Shown piece after piece: positions 17,891 to 28,800 of a stretch of DNA of 64,000 nt. The position numbers were made by a program, and so were the translations under genes. A model generated the notes under the pieces. The model worked only from the letters and a program-made list of their open reading frames with translations, was not told the DNA's origin and searched no databases. The number at the start of each line of letters is the position of its first letter. The stretch's first letter is position 1. The DNA comes from Nannocystis sp. RBIL2 (lineage in GTDB: Bacteria; Myxococcota_A; Polyangia; Nannocystales; Nannocystaceae), in assembly GCF_026626745.1 (NCBI RefSeq), contig NZ_JAPNJW010000002.1:6038151-6102150 (forward strand). The letters run 5' to 3'.

Positions 17891-18414
17891 GGCTCGCGAG
17901 TAGCACGAATCTCCGGTCGGGGTCGCGCTTCGGGCGCAACAGCGCGAGAACGCGGTCTGCCGGCTGGCACGATCGCCGACGCCGGAGTCCGCGCCGGAAA
18001 CGGGAGGCGAGCGCAGGCGCAGCGGAGGTCGTGGTTCATCGCGCAGCCGCGAGTCGCCAGCGGCTCCGACAGGACGCGCGCGCTGGCTTCACCGCCGAGG
18101 TATCGCTCGCGTCACGGCCAGGTCGACTCGTCGATCGAGCGCAGCGAGACCGCGGGCTCGACGACGAGGGTCACCACCGGACGAGTCGACTGCGAGGTGT
18201 TTCCACGCGCGGCGCAGGAGGTCGCCGGTCGCATGCTTTTCGAAAAATCGCGGACGGGCGACCGCCGTCGCGTCGAGGCCCCAAGTCGTGACGCTCGCAG
18301 GAGACCCGCGAGCTTGCGCACGTGCGTCGACGACTGGAACGGGAGCCCCCGCGCATGGCCTTCCGGGCGCGCAGCGATCGGCCGCTCGTGTATATTGCCG
18401 CGGCTGAGGGGACG
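17891..18414. other. Divergent gap between the EI24 and phosphatase genes
   Basis: About 520 bp with no supported gene and no palindrome. Shadow frames are Arg/Ser-rich. Promoters of both flanking genes should lie here. Confidence 0.45.
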
Positions 18415-19653
18415 ATGGACATGAAGATGGTCAGCCGAATTGCGCATGGGACAGTGCTCGCGGCGGTGTTCGCCGGGGGTTGCAGCGACGACGGGGGCAC
18501 GGGCGCGGGCACCCAGAACGTCGACACCACGGCGCAGACGACCGACACGAGCGGCGCGACGCAGGGCCCGGGGCCGACCTCGCAGCCGACCGGCTCGAGC
18601 GACGGCACGCAGTCCGGCGGCCAGACCAATACGACCAGCGAGCCCGACCCGACCGCGGGCCCGACGACCACTCCGCCGACCTCGACGACGACGACCGCGA
18701 CGGCGACGACCACCGTCGACACGACGACGACGACGACGAACACGACCGCGTCTTCCACCACCGACGACGAGACCACCGGCGGGGCGACCGGCGTGGTCCG
18801 CTTCGTGGTGCTCGGCGACGTCGGCGAGGGCAACGAGGACCAGTATCAGGTGGCTGACGCGATCATCGCGGTGTGCGAGCAGCGCGGCTGCGACTGGGCG
18901 ATGCTCACCGGCGACAACTTCTACGACAGCGGCGTGGAGGGCGTCGACGACCCGCAGTGGCAGGAGAAGTTCGAGCTGCCGTACATGGGCATCACGTTCC
19001 CGATCTACGCGGTGCTCGGCAACCACGACTACGGCGGCAACGGCATCGGCGTCGACTTCGACACCAACAAGTCGGACTACCAGGTCGAGTACACGCAGCA
19101 CAGCGAGCTGTGGCGCATGCCCGACAAGTACTACTCGTGGAAGCAGGCCCACGCGGAGTTCTGGGGCCTCGACACCAACCAGGTGATGACCGACCCGTTC
19201 AACGGCAGCTCCGACGACCAGCAGAACTGGCTCGACCAGACCCTCGCGGCCAGCACCGCGACGTGGAAGATCGCCTTCGGCCATCACCCCTACCTCTCGA
19301 ACGGCGACCACGGCAACGCCGGCGCCTACGAAGACCTCGAGGGCATCCCGCTGCCGTTCGTGGCCGGCGAGAGCGTCAAGGAGTTCATGGAGGAGTCGGT
19401 CTGCGGCAAGATCGACGTCTATATCTGCGGCCACGACCACACGATGCAGTGGCTGCAGGCAGCTTGCGGCACCGAGTTCATCGTCGCCGGCGCGGGCAGC
19501 AAGGCCAACACGATCGAGGGCGACAACCCGTTCCACTTCCAGATCGCCGAGATGGAAGGCTTCACCTGGGTCGAGCTCAACGACAACAGCTTCACCGGCG
19601 TCATCTTCGACAAGAACGGCAACGAGCTGTACTCGCGCACTTTCTCGAAGTGA
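18415..19653 (+). CDS. Lipoprotein metallophosphatase (purple acid phosphatase-like)
   Basis: 412 aa. A lipoprotein signal ends F-A-G-G-C (Cys23), followed by a roughly 100-residue Thr/Ser/Gly-rich linker and a calcineurin-like domain from about residue 126. Metal motifs run in order: G-D-V-G-E-G, G-D-N-F-Y-D-S-G, L-G-N-H-D-Y-G, G-H-H-P-Y, G-H-D-H-T. The set resembles tartrate-resistant acid phosphatases. It should be anchored in a membrane and face outward, releasing phosphate from an unknown ester. GAGGG at 18406 supports ATG 18415 or 18421. Confidence 0.85.
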   Translation: MDMKMVSRIAHGTVLAAVFAGGCSDDGGTGAGTQNVDTTAQTTDTSGATQGPGPTSQPTGSSDGTQSGGQTNTTSEPDPTAGPTTTPPTSTTTTATATTTVDTTTTTTNTTASSTTDDETTGGATGVVRFVVLGDVGEGNEDQYQVADAIIAVCEQRGCDWAMLTGDNFYDSGVEGVDDPQWQEKFELPYMGITFPIYAVLGNHDYGGNGIGVDFDTNKSDYQVEYTQHSELWRMPDKYYSWKQAHAEFWGLDTNQVMTDPFNGSSDDQQNWLDQTLAASTATWKIAFGHHPYLSNGDHGNAGAYEDLEGIPLPFVAGESVKEFMEESVCGKIDVYICGHDHTMQWLQAACGTEFIVAGAGSKANTIEGDNPFHFQIAEMEGFTWVELNDNSFTGVIFDKNGNELYSRTFSK

Positions 19654-19663
19654 ACGCCCGCCC

Positions 19664-19695
19664 GCGACGCGCCCTCTCGCCAGGGGGCGCGTCGC
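19664..19695 (+). terminator. Hairpin after the phosphatase gene
   Basis: gcgacgcgccc (19664-19674) pairs with ggggcgcgtcgc (19684-19695) around a short loop, 11 bp after the stop. No T-run. Confidence 0.55.
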
Positions 19696-19935
19696 TCGCG
19701 AGCGGCGTGGATGAGGTGAGCTCGCGCGAGCGCCCGGACCGCCGCGGGCGAGCGGCTCGATCATCAGGGAAGAGTTCGACTCGTCCCCCATCACCGGCGT
19801 CATCGACGACAAAACCGGACCCGCGCAGAACCGCGTGAGCGGCGAAGTCTGCGACCGATCGGCACGAGCGCGAGCGAGGCCCGCGAGTTGCCGCTGCGGT
19901 CCCGTCGAAGCACGGTGAACGCATCGGAGGACGAC

Positions 19936-20832
19936 ATGCTGGGGTCGATGTTGGGCTCGCTGATGAGCGTCGTGAGTGCTTTCGAGGCCGCCGATGAGGT
20001 GGCGATGGCGTCGGCCCTGCGCGAGCGGGCGGTCGCTGGTCCGGCGGAGTACGCGAATAGATCGGGCGACGAAGCGATGTGCCCGGCGGTCCCGACGATC
20101 GCCGAGGAAGAATTCGCTGCCCGCTTCACCGCGGCGGTCTGCGCCCAGAAGGCCGCGTGCGGCTGCGGCGGCGGGGTGGACTGCGTGGTCAGGCTGCGAC
20201 CCAAGTTCGAGGCGGTGCAGAAGTACGCGCGCGACAATTCACTGGAGTACGATCCCGCGTGTGCTCGGGAGATCCTCACCAGCGCGGTGTATCGGCGCGG
20301 GTGCGGCCTCGAGTCCGAGTTTTATAGGCCGTTCTCGCAGTGCGGCGGGTACTGCGAGGTTTTCCGCGGCGACGTGACCAGCGGCGGAGCGTGCCCCAAT
20401 CTGGACACCGACGTGGCCGCCTACAGCAACTCCTGCGCCGCGGCCGACGAGTATTGCGACATCTTCGATACCTTGACCTGCAAGTCGTTCGAGGACCTGC
20501 CGACGATGCAGATCGGCCAGACCTGCGTGGAGGAGAACGGCAACGACCTGGGCGAGTGCGCCGAGGGTCTCACTTGCAGCTACGAATCGAACACGTGCGT
20601 GCCGGAGGTCGGCGCGGGTGAAGCTTGCGACGAACCCACGGTGTGCGAGCTCGGGCTCTTCTGCGACAACGGGGTGTGCGCGCCAGAACGCCTCGTCGGA
20701 GAGGCGTGCGACGGCGGCGAACAGTGCGAGACGGTCGCCTGCATGAACGGCGTGTGCCGCGACGAGCCGGTGATCTGCCTCGTCGACACCCCGGCCGATC
20801 TGATGTGGCCGTTCATGCTGTGGACATGGTGA
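19936..20832 (+). CDS. Cys-rich protein with Dickkopf-like repeats
   Basis: 298 aa from ATG 19936, chosen because GGAGG at 19926-19930 is five bases upstream; a GTG at 19915 is an alternative. The N-terminal third is helical. The rest has many Cys in repeats such as G-x-x-C-x-x-G-L-x-C and C-D-N-G-V-C-A-P, a style common in secreted myxobacterial proteins. No clear signal peptide is visible, which is odd for so many Cys; the start may be wrong or export unusual. It ends in a hydrophobic P-A-D-L-M-W-P-F-M-L-W-T-W. Function unknown. Confidence 0.65.
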   Translation: MLGSMLGSLMSVVSAFEAADEVAMASALRERAVAGPAEYANRSGDEAMCPAVPTIAEEEFAARFTAAVCAQKAACGCGGGVDCVVRLRPKFEAVQKYARDNSLEYDPACAREILTSAVYRRGCGLESEFYRPFSQCGGYCEVFRGDVTSGGACPNLDTDVAAYSNSCAAADEYCDIFDTLTCKSFEDLPTMQIGQTCVEENGNDLGECAEGLTCSYESNTCVPEVGAGEACDEPTVCELGLFCDNGVCAPERLVGEACDGGEQCETVACMNGVCRDEPVICLVDTPADLMWPFMLWTW

Positions 20833-20932
20833 GGCACGCGTTCAGGCGGCGGATTCGGCCGTGCGGCCGAACAGGTGCCGAAGGAGGTGCGAGCCCACCA
20901 CGAGCGGATCGGGTCCGGCGAATCACGCGGTC

Positions 20933-20967
20933 CATGTCCCTTGAGACATGTTCCGAAAAAGACATGT
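20933..20967. repeat. Two palindrome copies at a convergent junction
   Basis: 20933-20950 is catgtcccttgagacatg. It overlaps 20946-20967, acatgttccgaaaaagacatgt. They lie between the Cys-rich protein gene and queD, which converge. The 270-bp gap holds nothing else I can identify. Confidence 0.75.
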
Positions 20968-21102
20968 CTCGCTCGCTCGCCAGTCCGGCTGTTTCGAACC
21001 CGAGGCGCGCCAGGTTCGACGCGCCGGCGCTTCATCGCCGCGGCTCGCCAGGATGACCCGCGGCAGGCCACGCGCCGACGAGCCGCGCGCGTTCAAAAAA
21101 AC

Positions 21103-21468
21103 TCAGCGCTCGTCTTCGCCGCGGTAGATGCAGCCGGAGGTGCAGGTCTCGCGGACCACGACCTGCGACAGGCCGGGCAACGCGGGCAGCATGCGGCGCC
21201 AGATCCACCGGGCCAGCAGCTCGCTGGTCGGGTTCTCGAGGCCTTCGACCTCGTTGAGATAGTTGTGGTCGAGCAGCGCGTGCAGCGGCTGCCAGGCGGC
21301 GCCGATGTCGGCGAAGTCGACGACCCAGCCGCTCGTCTCGCCGACCGGGCCGGTCACGTGGATCTCGACCATGAACGAGTGGCCGTGGAGGCGCGCGCAC
21401 TTGTGGTTCGCGGGGACGTTCGGCAGGCGGTGGGCGGCCTCGAAGCGGAACTGTTTAAAAATGTCCAT
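21103..21468 (-). CDS. queD: 6-carboxytetrahydropterin synthase
   Basis: 121 aa of the QueD/PTPS family, converting dihydroneopterin triphosphate to 6-carboxytetrahydropterin, the second step of queuosine synthesis. Zinc-binding His are in A-A-H-R-L-P and L-H-G-H-S-F. The catalytic Cys is in H-K-C-A-R and the catalytic His is in L-L-D-H-N-Y-L-N. ATG 21466-21468 gives MDIFKQFRFEAAH; longer frames upstream add nothing conserved. It supports the view that the organism makes queuosine, with queG at 1-2.5 kb. Confidence 0.9.
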   Translation of the reverse strand: MDIFKQFRFEAAHRLPNVPANHKCARLHGHSFMVEIHVTGPVGETSGWVVDFADIGAAWQPLHALLDHNYLNEVEGLENPTSELLARWIWRRMLPALPGLSQVVVRETCTSGCIYRGEDER

Positions 21469-21549
21469 GGCTCGGCGGCGGGGGCGGAGAGTAACGGAAG
21501 CCGGCGCGCGCGCCGAGCTGGGCGAGCTCACGGGCGCCGGGGGGGCCGG

Positions 21550-22575
<1,026 letters not shown>

Positions 22576-22624
22576 GGCGTGGCTCGGCAGCATAGTCGCC
22601 GGCACCAGCCGATGCTACCGCGGG

Positions 22625-23530
22625 TCACGAATGCGAGGTCACGGCGCCGGCCGGGACCTGGCGGGCCTCCTGCGACTGTTGCCCGCGCGAGACGATCGCG
22701 CGACCGGAGCGCCGCGCGTGGACCTGCGTGATCTCGGCGCCGAACAGGACGATCAGCGACGAGTAGTAGACCCACGCCATCAGCACGACCACCGAGCCGG
22801 CCGCGCCGTAGGCCGAGCCGACGGCGGCGCGGCCGAGGTAGACGCCGAGCGCCCACTGGCCGACGGTGAACAGCAGCGCGGTGGTGGCGGCGCCGATCGC
22901 CACTTCGCGCCAGCGGATCTCGGCGTTCGGCAACAGCTTGAACAGCAGCGCGAACAGGCCGGTCATCACCGTCAGCGAGACGCCGAGATCGACGAGGCGC
23001 CAGAACCACCCGAGGCCTTCGACGCCGGGCATCGACGACAGGCCGGAGACGATCGAGCCGGCCACCAGCAGGGCGACGACCGCGGCGCCGAGGGCGAGGA
23101 TGAGGACGAGGCCGAGGAGGCGCCCGCGCACGGTGTTGCGCCAGCCGGACTGGCTCGGCGCGGCGCCCCAGATGTGATCGAGCGCCGACTGCAACTGGCC
23201 GAAGGCCGTGGTCGCGCCGACCAACATCACCACGCCGCTGATGATCGCCGACAGCCACCCGCCGCCGGCCTTGTGCGCGTGGGCGAGGATGTCCTGCGCC
23301 AGACCGGCGGCCTCTCCGCCGATGAGGTGCTCGAGCCGGTCGACGACCTCGCCGCGCGCCGCTTCCTCGCCGTAGATCAGGCCGACGATCGCCACCAGCA
23401 GCAGCAGGAACGGCGCCAGCGACAGCATCGTGTAATAGGACAGCGCGCCCGCCTGCGTGAACGGGTCCTCGCGCGAGAACTCGAGCGCCGCGTCCTTGAG
23501 CAACAGGTAGATCTTCCGCAGTGTCGCCAT
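22625..23530 (-). CDS. YihY/BrkB-family inner-membrane protein
   Basis: A 301-aa protein with about six transmembrane helices and the family signature F-T-Q-A-G-A-L-S-Y-Y-T-M-L-S-L-A-P. The G-S-A-Y-G-A-A-G-S segment and a C-terminal W-V-Y-Y-S-S-L-I-V-L-F-G-A-E follow. Despite the older name it is not an RNase; transport or envelope roles are suggested for relatives. ATG 23528-23530 starts MATLRKIYLLL. It is divergent from the TamA gene, with a palindrome pair between them. Confidence 0.85.
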   Translation of the reverse strand: MATLRKIYLLLKDAALEFSREDPFTQAGALSYYTMLSLAPFLLLLVAIVGLIYGEEAARGEVVDRLEHLIGGEAAGLAQDILAHAHKAGGGWLSAIISGVVMLVGATTAFGQLQSALDHIWGAAPSQSGWRNTVRGRLLGLVLILALGAAVVALLVAGSIVSGLSSMPGVEGLGWFWRLVDLGVSLTVMTGLFALLFKLLPNAEIRWREVAIGAATTALLFTVGQWALGVYLGRAAVGSAYGAAGSVVVLMAWVYYSSLIVLFGAEITQVHARRSGRAIVSRGQQSQEARQVPAGAVTSHS

Positions 23531-23621
23531 GGGAGCTCGGGGCCTCCTCGGCGAGTGTGATCCGGATCGGCGGGTGCGGCCAGCGACGAGCGGAGCGGGG
23601 TGTAGAGGCGCGTCCGCGAAC

Positions 23622-23654
23622 ACATGTCCGAAGGGGCATGTCATTGCAGGCATG
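23622..23654. repeat. Two palindrome copies in the YihY-TamA divergent gap
   Basis: 23622-23641 reads acatgtccgaaggggcatgt and 23637-23654 reads catgtcattgcaggcatg. The position upstream of two divergent genes suits an operator as well as a neutral site. Confidence 0.65.
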
Positions 23655-23808
23655 TCATGATCGGACCGGCGCGGACGTCGTCCGCTCGCGGACATTGCGC
23701 GGCAGCGCGGCCGGACGGCTCGAAAAGGGCTGGAGGACGGCCCGCGCGAGGAATCTTGCACCCGCGCGCGTGGCCCCTGAGGCCGGTCGAGATCATAGTT
23801 CGCGCGTC

Positions 23809-25782
23809 ATGCGCCCGCTGTGGACATGTCTCTTCGGACTGATGCTCGCGGTCCTCGTCGGCTGCTCGAGCAAGCTCGACGACGTGCGCGGGTCCGACGC
23901 GTACATCAAGGACGTCCAGTTCGTCGGGGTCGAGCGGTTCACGGAGAAGGAGCTGCTGGCGTACCTGCACATGGGGGAGACGTCGATCCTGCCGTGGAAG
24001 GACCGCTACGCGTTCCTGCCGGCCAACATCCCGGTCGACGCCAAGCGCATCGTCGAGGTCTACAAGGCCCACGGCTACTACGACGCCGAGGTGGTGTCGA
24101 TCACCCCGCTGGTGAAGGCCGGGCGCGTGCGCCTGTTCACCCGCACGCCGGGCGAGCGCCGGCCGGGCAAGGCGACCATCAAGGTGGTCGTCCGCGAGGG
24201 CGAGCCGACTCTGGTCAAGAAGATCGAGCTGACGTTCCCGGCCGGGCGCCCCGGCGTCGCGGTCGGGGACCCGCGGGTCGGCGAGGACGCGCTGCGCCAG
24301 CGGATCGCGCTCCGGACCGAGAGCGCGTTCGAGGTGCCGAAGCTGAATCGCTCGTCCGAGCAGCTGCTCGAGACGCTGCGCGACGCCGGCTACGCCAAGG
24401 CGGAGGTGCGCGAGTCGGCCGAGGTGATGCCCGGCGTCGGCGCCACGGTGCGCTTCGAGATCCGCCCGGGCCCCTACTACAAGATCGGCAAGATCCGCTT
24501 CGAGGGCCTCGGCAACGTGCCCGAGAAGTACGTCCGCAACGAGAGCGACTACGCCCCGGGCAAGCCCTACTCGCCCAAGCTGGTGAAGAAGGTCGAGGCC
24601 GCGACCTACGGCCTCGAGGTGTTCGACACCGTCACGATCGAGGAGGTGCCGTCGGAGTCGAAGCCGGGGACGATCGACCTGGTCGTCAAGGCGCGCCCGG
24701 CCAAGCCGCAGTCGATCAAGCTCGGCGCCGGCTTCGGCCTCGACCCCGTGCGCTGGGAGCAGCGCGGCAGCCTGCTCTACACCCACAAGAACCTGTTCAA
24801 GAACCTGACCCGCTTCGACCTGCGCGCGCGCGCCGGCTACGCCGAGCTGCCGAGCATGTTCAATCCGCAGGAGCACGGGCCGATCGCCAAGCTCGAGCCG
24901 ACGCTGCGGCAGAAGGGGCTGATCGAGAAGCGCACGGTGGCGTCGCTGTCGCCGGCCTTCGAGCTCGGGATCTGGGAGGGCTACCAGTTCTACAGCCCGA
25001 CCATGCGGGCCGGCCTGTCGCGCTTCTTCAGCCGCTTCGTCGAGGCCGAGCTCGCCTACAACTTCCGCTTCGTCGACTTCTTCAACGTGTCGCCGACCCT
25101 GAAGGGCCAGGACTCGATCCTCGGGCTCGACTTCCGCGACCCGTACACGCTCAGCTACCTCGAGCCGTCGCTGCGCATCTACCTCACCGACTCGGTGCTG
25201 CGGCCGAAGAACGGCGCGATCCTCGGGGTCGTCTACGACATCATGGGCCTGGGCGGCGACTTCAGCGCGCACCGCGTGCGCCCCAGCGTCCGCCTGTACT
25301 GGACGCCGCACTGGCGCATCACCTTCGCGGGCCGCTTCGAGATGGGGTGGATCGTGCCGTGGGGCCCCCGGGGCGGCGCGCCGATCGACATGCGCTTCTA
25401 CCTCGGCGGCGCCGACACCGTGCGCGGCTGGGGCCTGCGGCGGCTGTCGCCGCAGGTGTTCCCCGACGGCTGCATGCCCGGCGAGGCCGATTGTCGCGGC
25501 ATCCCCGTCGGTGGCAACACCATGATCCTCGCCAACATCGAGGCGCGCATCCGGGCCACCAAGATGCTCAGCTTCGTCGCCTTCGCCGACGGCGGCGACG
25601 TGCGCGCCGGGGTCAACCAATTCGCCCTGGGCCAATTCAACTACTCGGCTGGGCCCGGTGTCCGCGTGGACACGCCGATCGGCATGTTCCGTCTGGACGT
25701 GGGATTCCGCCTCAACGAGACCGAGTACGCGCGCGACCAGAAGATCTGGGCCGTGCACTTCGGGCTCGGTGAAGCATTTTAA
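23809..25782 (+). CDS. tamA: TamA-like Omp85 outer-membrane protein
   Basis: 657 aa with a lipoprotein-type signal (L-V-G-C, Cys19), POTRA-like domains over roughly residues 30-300, then a C-terminal 16-strand Omp85 barrel. The barrel contains F-Y-L-G-G-A-D-T-V-R-G-W-G, the family's conserved L6 loop (V/I-R-G-(Y/W)), and ends in G-L-G-E-A-F with a terminal Phe. With the following gene it should form the translocation and assembly module that inserts outer-membrane proteins or moves lipids. A lipidated N-terminus on an Omp85 protein is unusual outside this phylum. Confidence 0.85.
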   Translation: MRPLWTCLFGLMLAVLVGCSSKLDDVRGSDAYIKDVQFVGVERFTEKELLAYLHMGETSILPWKDRYAFLPANIPVDAKRIVEVYKAHGYYDAEVVSITPLVKAGRVRLFTRTPGERRPGKATIKVVVREGEPTLVKKIELTFPAGRPGVAVGDPRVGEDALRQRIALRTESAFEVPKLNRSSEQLLETLRDAGYAKAEVRESAEVMPGVGATVRFEIRPGPYYKIGKIRFEGLGNVPEKYVRNESDYAPGKPYSPKLVKKVEAATYGLEVFDTVTIEEVPSESKPGTIDLVVKARPAKPQSIKLGAGFGLDPVRWEQRGSLLYTHKNLFKNLTRFDLRARAGYAELPSMFNPQEHGPIAKLEPTLRQKGLIEKRTVASLSPAFELGIWEGYQFYSPTMRAGLSRFFSRFVEAELAYNFRFVDFFNVSPTLKGQDSILGLDFRDPYTLSYLEPSLRIYLTDSVLRPKNGAILGVVYDIMGLGGDFSAHRVRPSVRLYWTPHWRITFAGRFEMGWIVPWGPRGGAPIDMRFYLGGADTVRGWGLRRLSPQVFPDGCMPGEADCRGIPVGGNTMILANIEARIRATKMLSFVAFADGGDVRAGVNQFALGQFNYSAGPGVRVDTPIGMFRLDVGFRLNETEYARDQKIWAVHFGLGEAF

Positions 25783-25803
25783 CCAAGGGCTGCAGGGGAC
25801 GCG

Positions 25804-28800
25804 ATGACGAGGCTCGGGAAGATCGCACGCACGACGCTGAAGGGGCTGGCGATCCTCATGTTGATCGTGGTCGGCGCGGTCGTGGTGCTCCTGACCACCA
25901 ACGTCGGGCTGCGACTCGCGCTGCGGGTCGGCCTGCCGATCTACAACGACAAGATCGCCGGCAGCGTGGCGATCGAGGCGGCCGAGGGCTCGCTGCTGGG
26001 CTCGTTCACCCTGCGTGGCGTGACGCTGTCCGACCGTGAGGGCCGCGCGCTGATCACCGCCGACGCGCTCGCGCTGGAGTGGTCGCCGCTGGCCCTGCTC
26101 GGCAAAGACCTCGCGGTCGACTCGCTGGTGCTCGAGAGCCCGCGCGTCTACCTGCCCGGACCCGGCGGCAGCTTCGCCGACATCGCGCCGCCCGGTGATG
26201 ATGTCCCGAAGGACATGTCCGAGCCGCCAGGCCCCAACCTCCCGCTCGCCATCGCCGCGGCCCTGCAGCTGCGCGACGGCGCGGTCTACTTCGCCGACGG
26301 GGCGCCGATCGTCGAGGCGCTCGACCTCGACCTGCGCGCGCGCGGGGTCGGGCGCGCCGCCGAGGCGGAGATCTCGGCGGGCCGCGGGCGACTGCTCGGC
26401 AACCGCGAGATCGAGGAGCTGGTGCTGCGCGCGCGCTGGGGCTCGCCGGTGGCGACGGTCGAGGGGTTGCGAGTGGTGGCGGACGCGGCGTCGATCGAGA
26501 TCCCGCAAGCGCAGCTCGATGTGCGCTCGTGGCGGATGATCGTCGACGTGAAGGCCCGCGCGGCGCTGGGGCTGCTGGCGGAGTACCTGCCGCCGGGCTC
26601 GGTGGAGAAGTTGATGACGCCGGCCGGCACTCTCGAGCTGGCGGTCGCAGCGGAAGGTGTCCCCGAGGACATGGCGGGCGAGGTCCGGCTGGCGCTGGCG
26701 CCGAACTTGGCGCTGCGGCTCGCGGGCGCGGGCGCGTGGCGCGGGACGCCGGAGGCCGATGTCACGATGACCGTCGATGCCGACCTGGCGCCGTGGACGC
26801 AGTCGCGGCTCGGCCGGGTCCGCCCGACGCTCGAGCTGCACGCGCGGCAGATGCCGAGCAAGCGGCTGGCGCTGGCCGGCGGGCTGCGCTGCCCGGAGTG
26901 CGCGTCGCTCGGCGGGCTGTCGCTCGACGTCGACGGCGTGGTCGACCCGGCCGGCAAGAACCTGTCCCTCGAGGCAGCTCTGGACGCGGCCGGGATCGGA
27001 GCGCTGGTCGACGTGACCGCCGTGGGCGGGACGCTGCGCGAGATCGACTGGCGGCTGGCGGTGGTCGACGTGGCCCGCCCGGCCGGGGTCGGGCGTCAGT
27101 TCGCCAGGCTGCCCGAGCTCGCCGGGACGCTGGCGGGCCGCGGCACCTGCCTCGGGCCGGAGCTGCGCTGCGCCGGCGCGCTCGAGCTGCGCCGGGTCGA
27201 CGCCGCGGGCGTGGCGGTCGACCGCGCGCGGATCGATCTGGATGTCCTTCAGGGCATGTCCGGTGGCACAGTCGCGGTAGCGCTCGAGGCGCTGCGGGTC
27301 GGCGGGCAGACGGTCGATCGCGGCGAGGTCCGGCTCGACGTCGAGAAGCTGGCGCCCGGGCCGGTGGCGCCGCCGGTGCCGGCCGCGCTGCCGCCGCTGC
27401 TCGCGCGGGTGCGGGCCGGGGCGGTCGGGCCGGGCACCGGGGCCGAGATCGACGTGTCCGTACGGACAGGTCAGGAGCTGCGCGCGGACCTCGACAAGTT
27501 GAAGGCCGAGTTCGCCGGCTTCCACGCCGAGCTCGAGAAGCCGGCGCGGGCGGTGCTGTCGGGCTCGAAGCTGGAGGTCGAGGACCTGGCGCTGCAGATC
27601 GCCGGCGGGCGCCTGGCGGCCGCCGGGGTGCTCGACGCCGACGGGCCGAGCGACATCAAGGTCGACCTCGGCGGGCTGGCGCTGGCGCGGCTGCGGCCGC
27701 TGCTGCCGAAGCTGCGACCGGCCGGGCTCGCCTCGGCCAACGTGCGCGTCCACGGCCGCCCGGAGGCGCCGTCGCTCGAGGCAGACGTACGAATCGCCCG
27801 CGTGGGCCTCAAGGGCAAGACCTTCGGCGACCTCGACGTCGCGGCCCGCCTGAACGGCGGCCGCGCCGAGGTCGACGTCAACCTCCACGGTCCGCTGGCG
27901 CGCGAGCTGAAGCTGCGCGCAGAGGTGCCTGTCCATGTGAACATGGCGATTCGGACAGGTTCGATCGGCCAGGCTTACACCAAGGTCGAGCTGCGGGCCC
28001 AGGAGGTGCGGCTGGCGCAGCTGCAGCAGTGGGTGAAGCGGCCGGAGATCGCCGGGCGGCTCGACGGCATGGTGCTGTTCGAGGCCAACGGCACCGACGG
28101 GCCGCTGGCGACGCCGCGGGTGCTGACGGAGTGGCGCGCGAAGGGGTTGACGATCGCCGGCGCGCCGGTCGGCGACGTGGCGGTCAGCGTCAGTCACCGC
28201 GGCGAGTGGTTGCAGGGCAAGGTCGACCTCCACCGCAGCGGCGGGCGGGCGCAGGTCGACGTGCAGGTGCCGCTCGAGCTCGACCCGCTGCGCGGCCACT
28301 TCGCGTGGCACCGCGAGCGCGACCACCGGGTCCTGGTGCAGCTCGACGACATCGACGTCGCCGACCAACTCGACGCCATCGCGCCCGGGCACGACGCCGG
28401 CGGCAAGCTGACGCTGCGGGCCGAGATGACCGGTCCGGCGACCCGTCCGGAGCTGCAGGCCGAGCTGCGCGGCGAGGGCCTGATGCACCGCCGGATCGCC
28501 CTCGGCTCGCTGACGCTGCTGGCGACCATGCGCGACGGCGGCGCGGCGGTCGACCTCTCGGGCGGCGGCGGCCAGGTCGGGCGCTTCCAGGTGCGCGCGC
28601 TGGCCCCGGTCGCGCTCGACGCCTCGGGCGTGCGCTGGCGTCGTGAGGGCTGGTACGCGCTGATGCTCGACCTCCGCGAGCTCGAGCTGGCGCCGCTCGA
28701 GCCGCTGCTCGGGCTCAACCTCGGCGGGCGCATCAGCGGCGGGGTGACCTTCGACGGCGCGGGCCGCCACCCGAAGCTGCGCGGGGCTGTCCGTGCGGAC